Origin: Phanerochaete sordida
Lineage: Eukaryota > Basidiomycota > Agaricomycetes > Polyporales > Phanerochaetaceae
Length of the DNA: 64,000 nt
Assembly: GCA_019973155.2 (NCBI GenBank)
Contig: BPQB01000005.1
Coordinates: 744,001 to 808,000, forward strand
Direction: 5' to 3'
Numbering within the stretch: the first letter of the stretch is position 1; every line of letters begins with the position of its first letter. Both the position numbers and the translations under genes were made by a program. The notes below the pieces were generated by a model that ran no database searches, was not told where the DNA came from, and worked only from the letters and a program-made list of their open reading frames with translations. This document shows, one piece after another, positions 11,689 to 21,356 of the stretch.

Positions 11689-14600
11689 ATGGCCGACCTC
11701 GAGCTCAGGCAGCGTGACTCCACCTACGATGAGAAGCTTGGCGAGGACTCCGTCGAGAAGGCCTCGGTCGACTCGGCGGGGAAACCCGTCGACGACGCCG
11801 AGCTAGTGAAGGAGGTCGAGGCGATGGAAGACCGCATTCAGCATGATGAAGCTTCGGAAGACGAGTACCGCGTCCGCGAAGCATGGGAGGTCGCCATCAA
11901 GGTAACGCCCACACCGTCTGATCCCCTGCCCATCTCTCACGCCGCCTGCCGCAGGTCCTGTCGACGCGCGACGACCCCGAGCTGAAGGCGCTCACCTTCC
12001 GCACCTTCTTCCTCGGCCTCGGCTTCTCCGCCTTCGGCGCGTGAGTACTGGTGCTCTCACCATCCCCCGCCCGTAACTGATCCGCCCGTCATCAGTGTCC
12101 TCGCGCAGATTTACTACTTCAAGCCGCAGACGCTCACGGTGTCGACGCTCTTCCTGCTCATTCTGTCGTATTGGTTCGGCACCCTCATGGCAAAGTCCCT
12201 GCCCTCGAGGGGCTGGTTCCGCTTCCTCAACCCGGGACCCTTCAACAGTGAGTGTGCTGCTGCTGTCCACATGCTGAACCGCGCTCACCAAGCGCCACAG
12301 TCAAGGAGCATGTTGCTATCATCATCATGTCGTCCACTGCCGCCGGCTCCGCCACGGCCATTCAGGTCATCTCCGTCCAGGACTGTGAGTGGCACTGGCT
12401 GCGGCTCGCTTTATCTCCGCGCCTCTAACGCTCACGGTGTTCAGTGTACTACAACAACAAGATGAACCCTGGTATCGCCATCTTCACCCTTATCGGCTCG
12501 CAATTGCTCGGGTACGGCTTTGCTGGCCTGCTGCAGGACATTCTCGTCAAGCCAACGAAGTGTTTCTGGCCGGCAAACAGTGAGCATAGCGGTTTAGATG
12601 ACCGTAATATCGAACTGAACTCGCTGTTCAGTGTCGGTTGCGAATCTGTTCCAGGCGCTGCACTACGATAACCAGATGACGTCCAAGCGTGTCCGCTTGT
12701 TCTGGACGGTCTTCACGTGTGTTCCTTCCCTCGCGCAGTGTCGTCGGATCTAACTGACCGCTATCTCTGATCGTCGATAGGGTCATGTTCTGGTGAGTGA
12801 ACATCTACTCAATTTTTACTGAAGTGTTTTCTGACTATATTTACACAGCGTATGTCCATCTGTCGATGTGAATTGACTGAAGCTAACCTTCTCGTGTTCA
12901 TACAGTGGGAGATCATCCCGCAATGTACGTGTGTCGGACCGCTTTTTCCGCGTCCTGATGCTGAAGCTTGTCTTTGTGTGCCTAGGGATATTCCCGTTAT
13001 TGACAGGTGTCTCTATCTTCTGCTTGGCGAACAACCACAGCACGGTGTTCCGCAACATCTTTGGCGGCGCAAGCAACAATGAGGGCATGGGCCTGCTGTC
13101 ATGGTCCTTCGACTGGAACCTCATCGGCTCCGCTTGCCTGTACCAGCCGCTCTGGCTCCAGATCAACCAGGACATCGGTATCATCTTCACCTACATCCTC
13201 ATGAGCGCTGTCTACTACGGGAACATCTGGAACGCGAAGGCGTTCCCGTTCATGAGTCAGGCGATCTTCGTGCGTAATATTGCTCGTAAGCAATGCCCGA
13301 TTCGAGCCTCTGACCCATCGTTCAGGATCAAAACGGCGATCAGTACAACCAGACCGCCCTGCTCACCAACGGCCGCTTCGACCCCGTCAAGTATGCACAG
13401 CTTGGGGTCAGTCCTTCGTTTCCACCGCGTGAAGCCTCATCTAACCAGTTCCATGTAGCCCGCATACTTCTCTGCCACGAACGCGCTCTATCTGATCACC
13501 TCGAACCTGTCTCTCGGCGCTGTTCTGACCCATGTCTGCATCTGGCACTGGGATGACCTGAAGCCGTTCTTCCGCTCGATGAACCCTTGGAACCGTGTAC
13601 CACTCGTTGTCCACGACCCGGTCGGTAGCCGCTACTTTTGAAGATTGTGACATGCTAATAGTCCGTGATATAGCATTACGAGAAGATGAAGGTCTACAAG
13701 CAGATCCCTCGCTGGTGGTATTTCGTCGTCCTCCTCGTCGCCTATGCTATCGCTCAGGCTAGTGCGTACTCTGCTCTCTTATACATCACACGGTATCTAA
13801 TCGCAGTATAGCCAACTACACCGGTCATTCGGGCATGCCCTGGTGGACTCTCACGGTCCTGGTTATGATTTCGTTCATCTTCTGCACGCTCTACGGCATG
13901 CTCGCCGCGACCATTGGCTTCTACGAGTTCAACTCGTCCGGCACTGGCTTCTTCCAGATGATCACTGGTGAGTATTTCGGGTGCACTCCACAAGCATGGA
14001 AGACGTGGAAAACGTACTCACACGTCCGCAGCCTACATTCTCCCCGGCCAGCCGGTCGCGAACATGTACGGTGCCCTCTACGGCCAGCACCCGATGATCC
14101 AGGGCATCGCGCTCCTGCAGGACCTCAAGCTCGGCCAGTACGTCAAGCTCGCGCCGCGCATCACTTTCCTGATGCAGATGAGCGGCACCGTCGTTGGAGC
14201 CATCCTCAACTGTAGGCGTCTGCCCATGCCCTGGACCCACAAGTCCACTGACCGAGATGCTGGCTGCAGACATCATGATGTTGTCGATCATCAACAACAA
14301 CCGGGACGGTATGTCGGGCCCGCCTGCGCACTGCGGACTGTGCGGACATTCGGCTGACTATGACTCACAGCGCTCCTTTCGATCTCTGGCACCCGTCTCT
14401 GGTCCGGTCAGAACGCACAGACCTACAACTGTATGTCAGCAGATTGACTCACAGGGATGCGTACTGACATGCCTGCCGACAGCGAACGCCATCTCGTGGG
14501 GTGCGCTTGGTCCTCAGATGTTCGGCCCTAAGGGTATATACCATATGGTACCCATCTCCCTGGCCATCGGCCTGTTCCTGCCGTTCCCATTCTGGATTGC

Positions 14601-15212
14601 GGTACGTGTCGTCGAGTCATCCCACCGGCTCCGTGCTGACGCCATTCGCGGTTCTGCAGCACAAGTTCTGGCCCAGGGCCGGGTTCCAGAACATCAACAC
14701 GTCGATCATCATGCAGTTCTCGTGCTACCTGTCGGTCGGTGTCAACACCCAGGTCAAGTGAGTACCGTGTACTTCGACCGAGCAGATCCGATAGGCTGAC
14801 GTGTTCGTGCTTTAGTCCGTCCATGGTCATCGGTATCTTCTCCCAGTGGTGGGTCCGTACTAGGTACCCGAGGTGGTTCACAAAGTACAAGTACGTCCAT
14901 CGTACACGTCATCGCCGGTCTTGTTCTCATGGCTGTCCCTACAGTTACATCGTGGCTGCCGCCCTCGACGGTGGTACTCAGGTCATCAGCTTCATCCTCA
15001 ACTTCGTAAGTCAGTGGAGTCATCAAATTCGAGCCATCGCTGATTATGTCACTCGCAGGCGGTGTTCGGTGCCTCCGGGACTTCGCATCTATTCAAGAAC
15101 TGGTGGGGTAATGGTATGTACCATCGCCCCTCGTCCTCGAGATCGAATAAATCTGACCCTGTCCTCAGACTTCAGCCTGTCTGCAGACCGATGTGTGCTG
15201 CCCGACAACTGA
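11689..15212 (+). CDS. Oligopeptide transporter (OPT family), copy 1
   Basis: Proton-coupled importer of small peptides of the fungal OPT family, with a polytopic plasma-membrane topology. I resolve 23 exons totalling 2,289 nt (762 aa). The N-terminal ~70 residues are charged and cytosolic (MADLELRQRDSTYDEKLGED). The membrane part includes TFRTFFLGLGFSAFGAVLAQ, TLFLLILSYWFGTL, NPGPFNIKEHVAIIIMSSTA, IFPLLTGVSIFCLA and GIIFTYILMSAVYYGN. The family-typical block YEKMKVYKQIPRWWYFVVLL and the run ISWGALGPQMFGPKGIYHMV follow. The C-terminus is FSLSADRCVLPDN. Exons 7-9 are 12, 1 and 19 nt (12781-12792, 12849, 12906-12924); the single C is needed to read VMFCWEIIPQW. Two GATA sites upstream fit nitrogen control. 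No disablement is seen. Confidence 0.93.
12849..12849 (+). other. Predicted single-nucleotide exon (exon 8 of OPT copy 1)
   Basis: The sequence TTCTG|GTGAGT...ACACAG|C|GTATGT...ATACAG|TGGGAG leaves one C between two canonical introns of 56 nt each. Without it the frame shifts and hits a stop in the next exon. With it the protein reads MFC-WEIIPQ. The same arrangement is found in copy 2. Confidence 0.75.
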
Positions 15213-15322
15213 TCCAGGCGGCTTCACGTTCCGTGGCTTTTTTGCTGTTCAGTGTAGTGTATACTAGTCCTGATTGTACTCCCCGCTCTAGTGTAGTCTA
15301 AATCCACATGGTTATACCGTTT

Positions 15323-15783
15323 CACAGAAGCTGCTTTTCCGAGACTTCCTCACGTAACACGCCTAGCCCTAGACAGACACGGCCAGTGCCACGTGCGGCA
15401 AATCGCACTCATGCCGCCGCAGTTCTATTGAAGTACCTCGTCACGACGCTCGCCGCGATGCTCCACGGCGGCGCGCGCACCGCCGCAGCACGAGAAGGTA
15501 CGGGAGCTGTCTCACGGGCTCTTTGAATGCGTAGTAATCAGATCTGCCATCCGTGGGCTGCGGCTGGTCCGTGGTGACTTATGAGGGCGATGAGTCCCGC
15601 GGGGGTGCGAAGGGCCGTCTGCATCGGTCGCTGATCGATTTTGTAAAGCCTGGAGTGTGCAATGGCCCTGTCGCTCAAGTGCTGCGGGATGTCATAATAT
15701 AAATTAAACTATGCGCTGCAGGTCGTGTTGGAGGTTATGGATTTCGACGTTTTCATAGAGATCGAGGAATTCCTCTCCCGCAC
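15323..15783 (+). pseudogene. Truncated NUDIX hydrolase pseudogene
   Basis: Derived from exons 2-4 of the NUDIX gene at 9134 (homologous to 9470 onward). It lacks exon 1 and the Nudix box, because the duplication began inside exon 2. In the remaining frame a CAA codon has become TAA (15355-15357). An internal segment of roughly 280 bp covering the end of exon 2, intron 2 and the start of exon 3 is missing, and a small insertion disrupts the MPPQFYLVTT block. The last-exon part (TTCGACGTTTTCATAGAGAT) is still recognisable, but the AKL ending is lost. It was born without a promoter or start and has decayed freely. Confidence 0.88.
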
Positions 15784-17433
15784 ACCACAACACGCCGGCG
15801 TCTATCGGAGGACGAGTCCTGATTGGCCAGTTGAGTCACACTGTCGGCGCCGCCCAGCCCGCCGAAGGCGGCGGACAGCGCACCGTCTCTCTCTCTCCCA
15901 CTGCTCTTTCCATAGCCTTTCTCCTGCCTCACTGTGCTAACGCGGTTCGCCCTCTCGTCAATATTATATGTCATTTCCTCATCTCCCTTTGCGATCTTTG
16001 CAAAGCTACTTCCGCGCAATCTTCTGGCTGCATGCCGTGAGTACCTGTCGTTTCCCCCGTCAGGCACATCTCATAGTGTCTGTGGATCGATTTAGATACA
16101 ATAGAAGCTCAACGTTGAAGCCGATATTACCCATCCCGATGCGGTGGACGACGGTGGACGAGGCGGCGCATTCACCGTATTGTCAGGACCTCCGCGGGCG
16201 GATAAAATGATCATGCTAGGGTGCAATCACACCGCTCCCAGCGGTCCGTATCTGACCTCTTTAGCGAGTCGCGGTGTGGTGCGATGCTGGGCGCACGACG
16301 GGCGGGCGGGGGATGTCGTGTGCTGCGGCGCCACAATCGTCCGTCTCACGTGCTCTGCGCGCTCTCCTACGGTTCTGCCGCTCTCAGACCATCCCTGCCT
16401 CCCTCCTCGTCAACGCGACATCAGGCATCGGCACGTACTCACGCTCGTCCACGCGGCCATGCAGCACGCTGACGACCCCGTAGCCGAGCCCACGTCCAAG
16501 CTGGCTGAGCTAGCGACGATGATGCACATCGCCGTGCGGGCACGCTCAGCCCGGCGAAGCAGCCACCGCGCCCTGCCAGCGTCGCACGCGTCATATGGCT
16601 CTTCCCATTGGGCCCCAAGATTAACCCGACCTTATCTTCGTCACACAGACGGATCACAGTCGGGACAGCCAAGTGTGCTTGCCACCATGCGCTCAGTGGG
16701 GGCAGCGCGCGCGCGCACGCGACGCACAACACTCAGGCACCAGAAGCCGCGGGCGTGCAGCTCATGACGGTCCCTGGAACAGGCGGGGCGCCGCCGCAGC
16801 ATCTGGCTATGAACTCGCACTTCTCAGCCCCGAGATGCGCAGGCCCCCGATTCCCGAACGGGCCGTCGTGCGAAGGCTCGTGTGCACCCGCGCCTAGTGC
16901 CGCCGAGCAGCCTGTGTTATCATTCGCATTATTCTGGCCCACGCAGGTGTCGTGATGTCGCGGGCTTCTCGACACTGCTGTCGCCAGCAACGCCGCCGCG
17001 CGAGCCCATCACGGCGCCATAGCATTGCGACATACGGTGCATCACGCGCATCGCTTGAAAGTGAGCGTAACTCAGTTCGCCTCGTCGGACACGGCTGATC
17101 TCAGAGGCTCCTCTGCCTCTTTGCCGACAGATAAGGCCTGCTGGGGCTCCCACCTTGCTGCAGGCCAGATGGCACAATGCGAAAGTCTCGGTTTTTGAGT
17201 TTCGAGCATCGAGGTGCCTCGCGAACTCCTCAGAAGGACCGCCTGTATCTGCCGGTCCCACCGCACATGGGCGCCGGGAACACGATAACGGGTGAGATCT
17301 CGTTCCCACTTGCGGCAGCCCCACCAGCGCACATGTGCTCCCCCGGCAGCGCGGTGTCCGCTCCATAAATACGGCAGGCGGCCGTGCGCCCACGCCCTCT
17401 CCAAGGGCCCGCACTTGCGCCTTTCTCCCAGCC
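15784..17433 (+). promoter_or_regulatory. Upstream region of OPT copy 2
   Basis: Diverged homologue of 10209-11688. It carries about 170 bp near 15784-15955 that has no counterpart in unit 1, including a CT-rich run. GATA-type sites are kept at 16631-16636 (CTTATC) and 17130-17135 (GATAAG). A TATA-like ATAAATA lies at 17365-17371. No conserved protein is encoded. Confidence 0.6.
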
Positions 17434-20400
17434 ATGGCCGACCTCGAGCTCAGGCAGCGCGACTCCTCCTACGACGAGAAGCTCGGCGAGGACTCCGTCG
17501 AGAAGGCCTCGGTCGACTCGGCGGGGAAGCCGACCGACGACGCCGAGATGGTGAAGGAGGTCGAGGCGATGGAGGACCGCATCCTGCACGACGAGGCCTC
17601 CGAGGACGAGTACCGCGTCCGCGAAGCATGGGAGGTCGCCATCAAGGTACGACCCTTGTTGTCGGACCACCCGCCTGTTTCTCACGTCGCTTGCCGCAGG
17701 TCTTGTCCACGCGCGACGACCCCGAGCTGCCGGCGCTCACGTTCCGCACGTTCTTCCTCGGCCTCGGTTTCTCTGCCTTCGGCGCGTGAGTAGCGTTGCG
17801 CTCATCCTTCTCCGCCAGCGACTGATCCGCCCGTCATCAGCGTCCTCGCGCAGATTTACTACTTCAAGCCGCAGACGCTCTCGGTGTCGACGCTCTTCCT
17901 GCTCATTCTGTCGTACTGGTTCGGCACGCTCATGGAGAAGTCGCTGCCCTCGCGAGGCTGGCTCGGCTTCCTCAACCCCGGACCTTTCAACAGTGAGTGC
18001 GCCGTGGTCGTCGGGGCAGCGCGTGTTGCTGAACACACGCCACAGTCAAGGAGCACGTCGCCATCATCATCATGTCGTCGACAGCCGCCGGCTCCGCCAC
18101 GGCCATCCAGGTCATCTCCGTCCAGGATCGTAAGTACTAGACTATACTCGCATTATCGCCGCACCTCTGACGTCCACGGCGCGCAGTGTACTACAACAAC
18201 AAGATGAACGCCGGCATCGCCATCTTCACGCTTATTGGCTCGCAGCTGCTCGGCTACGGCTTCGCTGGCCTGCTCCAGGACATCCTCGTCAAGCCGACGA
18301 AGTGCTTCTGGCCCGCGAACAGTAAGTGCTCACGCCGCGGTGGACGTGTGCCTTTAATAACCCCGCCGTCTAGTGTCCGTCGCGAACTTGTTCCAGGCAC
18401 TGCACTACGATAACCAGATGACGTCCAAGCGTGTCCGCCTTTTCTGGATCGTCTTCGCGTTTGTCTTTCCCCTCATTGACGGCTGCAGACCTTGCTGACC
18501 GCTATCTCTCATCTCTGACAGTGTCATGTTCTGGTGAGTGCACACACCCTGAATTTGAATGAATTGTCGTCTTACCATTTTGACACAGCGTATGTCCATC
18601 TGTCAATAGGGCGTGACTGAAGCTAACCTTTTTCTTATCGCGCAGTGGGAGATCATTCCGCAATGTACGTGTCGGGGCGCCGCATACCGGAATGCTTATG
18701 CTTATCTCCGTGCGCCCAGGGATGTTCCCGCTCTTGACAGGCGTCTCGATCTTCTGCCTCGCGAACAACAGCAGCACCGTCTTCCGCAACGTCTTCGGCG
18801 GCGCGAGCAACAACGAGGGCATGGGCCTGCTGTCGTGGTCCTTCGACTGGAACCTCATCGGCTCGACGTGCCTCTACGCGCCGCTCTGGCTGCAGATCAA
18901 CCAGGACATCGGCATCATCTTCACGTACATCCTCATGAGCGCCGTCTACTACGGCAACCTCTGGAACGGGAAGCAGTTCCCGTTCATGAGCCAGGCGATC
19001 TTCGTACGTGTCCACTATGGGCGGTGGATGTGGGTTCGGCTGACAGCGGTGCCCAGGACCAAAACGGCAACCAGTACAACCAGACCGCCCTCCTCACCAA
19101 CGGTCGGTTCGACCCCGTCAAGTACGCACAGCTTGGGGTTCGTAGTGGTTTTCCTCCTTCTCTGGTTTCAAGTCGTCCTGACCATGCCGCCTGTGCAGCC
19201 CGCGTACTTCTCCGCGACCAACGCTCTCTACCTGATCACCTCAAACTTGTCGCTTGGCGCCGTCCTGACGCACGTCATCATCTGGCACTGGGATGACCTC
19301 AAGCCGTTCTTCCGCTCGATGAACCCCTGGAACCGCGTGCCGCTCGTCGTGCACGACCCGGTGTGTAGTCATCAAGGATCGGTCGTCCTGCGATGCTGAC
19401 GCCGCCCTTTCCAGCACTACGAGAAGATGAAGGTCTACAAGCAGATCCCCCGCTGGTGGTACTTCATCGTCCTGCTCGTCGCCTACGGTATCGCCCAGGC
19501 CAGTACGTACCCCGTTCCCACGCACGCCCTACTCCCTATCTGACCGCAGCACAGCGAACTACACCGGCCACTCGGGCATGCCCTGGTGGACTCTCACGGT
19601 CCTGGTCATGATCTCCTTCATCTTCTGCACGCTCTACGGCATGCTCGCCGCGACCATCGGTTTCTACGAGTTCAACTCGTCCGGCACTGGCTTCTTCCAG
19701 ATGATCACCGGTGAGTATCTCGGGTGCAGTCCACAAGCACGGAAGACGTGGAAGACGTGGAAGATGTACTCACACGTCCGCAGCCTACATTCTCCCCGGC
19801 CAGCCGGTCGCGAACATGTATGGCGCGCTCTACGGCCAGCACCCGATGATCCAGGGCATCGCGCTCCTGCAGGACCTCAAGCTCGGCCAGTACGTCAAGC
19901 TCGCGCCGCGCGTCACCTTCCTGATGCAGATGAGCGGCACCGTCGTCGGGGCCATCCTCAACTGTAGGCGTCTGCCCGTGCCCTGGACCCACAAGTCCAC
20001 TGACCGAGATGCTGGCTGCAGACATCATGATGCTGTCGATCATCAACAACAACCGGGACGGTATGTCGGCCCCGCCTGCGCACTGCGGACTTTCGGCTGA
20101 CTGTGACTCATAGCGCTCCTTTCGATCTCTGGCACCCGTCTCTGGTCCGGCCAGAACGCGCAGACCTACAACTGTATGTCAGCAGATTGACGTTCAGGGA
20201 CACGCACTGACATGTGTACTGCCAGCGAACGCCATCTCGTGGGGTGCACTCGGTCCCCAGATGTTCGGCCCTAAGGGCATATACCACATGGTCCCGGTCT
20301 CGCTGGCCATTGGCCTGTTCCTGCCATTCCCGTTCTGGATCGCGGTACGTGTCGTCGAGTCACCGCCCCGGCTGCGTGCTGACGCGTCGCGGTTCTGCAG

Positions 20401-20963
20401 CACAAGTTCTGGCCCAAGGCCGGGTTCCAGAACTTCAACACGTCGATCATCATGCAGTACTCGTGCTTCCTGTCGGTCGGCATCAACACGTCGGTCAAGT
20501 GAGTCCCGGTGTGTCCGAGTGTACTGAGTCAGGCCTGACACGTACGCCGACAGCCCGTCGATGGTCATCGGCATTTTCTCGCAGTGGTGGGTGCGTACGC
20601 GCTACCCGCGGTGGTTCACGAAGTACAAGTGCGTTGCTTCCCCCACTTTCCTGGCTGCCTTTTCGCTGACACCTGTGCCCGTGCAGCTATATCATGGCCG
20701 CTGCGCTCGACGGTGGCACCCAGGTCATCAGCTTTATGCTGAACTTCGTGAGTGGGCAATGCGATCAGGCCGGGCGGACGCTGATTGGTCCGTCTGCAGG
20801 CCGTGTTCGGCGCCTCCGGTACCGCACACCTTTTCCCCGGCTGGTGGGGCAACGGTGCGTACTGCCGCACCCCTGACCCGACGCGCAATGCAGAGCTGAC
20901 CTCTTTTTTTTGATTGCAGACTTCAACCTGTCCGCGGACAGGTGTGCGCTGCCCGACAACTGA
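17434..20963 (+). CDS. Oligopeptide transporter (OPT family), copy 2
   Basis: Paralogue of the gene at 11689, with the same exon order and phases. Proteins are nearly identical through the membrane core (for example IYYFKPQTLSVSTLFLLILS and YEKMKVYKQIPRWWYFIVLL). Most exon differences are synonymous third-base changes, while introns and spacer have diverged, which indicates that both copies are under protein-level selection. Differences include PTDDAEMVKEVEAMEDRIL near the N-terminus and a C-terminus of FNLSADRCALPDN. The 12-1-19 nt micro-exon run is kept (18522-18533, 18589, 18646-18664). One acceptor near 19553 has two adjacent usable AGs, giving QATANYTG or QATNYTG. No stop or frameshift is seen. 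Codon third positions are slightly more GC-rich than in copy 1. Confidence 0.92.
18589..18589 (+). other. Predicted single-nucleotide exon (exon 8 of OPT copy 2)
   Basis: Same structure as at 12849: ACACAG|C|GTATGT between introns of 55 and 56 nt. The following intron begins GTATGTCCATCTGTC in both copies and is better conserved than most other introns of the pair. Confidence 0.75.
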
Positions 20964-21356
20964 TCCAGGCCGCCTCACGCTCCGTCGTTTCTTTCCTGCT
21001 CGGTGTAGTGTATACTAGTCCTGACTGTACTCCCTGATATATAGGCTAAATCCACATTGTTTTTATCGTATATTCCGCGCAATGTTCCGGCGAGCAATGG
21101 CTGGCCCGCGTCTGGAACGCATTGTCTCGAGGCGGAGCGTCGGCGCACGCTCGATCCGCTGATCGTGCCTGCCTGATCGAGGTCCGCGCGCACTAATGAA
21201 AGGCACACGCAGGCACCAACCAAGCCCAACCACCGCGATGCATTTTACGCGGGCAGGCCCCGCAGGACCAGGGCAGCCTTTAAAAACGCGCGCGAAAAAC
21301 AAGGCTGCAGGACGGTCGAGTGCCGTGCCTTTCGTCCCCCCGTCTGCAGGCCCACC
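20964..21356. other. 3' flank of OPT copy 2 and upstream region of the secreted repeat protein
   Basis: The first ~100 bp are duplicated 3' flank shared with OPT copy 1. The remainder is unique and should contain the promoter of the gene at 21357. No coding signal is seen. Confidence 0.5.

Larger units (their letters stand above)
9470..15322. repeat. Tandem duplication, unit 1 (NUDIX 3' part + spacer + OPT)
   Basis: Direct repeat unit of about 5.85 kb. It starts inside NUDIX exon 2 at CACAGAAGCTGCTTTTCCG and ends downstream of the first OPT gene. The same motif restarts at 15323, directly after OPT 3' flanking DNA. Gene order, spacer motifs, exon structure and 3' flank (GTGTAGTGTATACTAGTCCTG) are shared with unit 2. 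Confidence 0.9.
15323..21066. repeat. Tandem duplication, unit 2
   Basis: Second direct copy of about 5.74 kb: 5'-truncated NUDIX fragment, diverged spacer and OPT copy 2. Homology to unit 1 fades near 21066, just after the AAATCCACAT block that in unit 1 precedes the junction at 15323. The right edge is approximate. Confidence 0.85.

Noticed and set aside
15784..17433. Possible small genes in the OPT spacer
   Set aside because: The corresponding frames in unit 1 (10209-11688) are not preserved. Indels break them, so they are not under coding selection.
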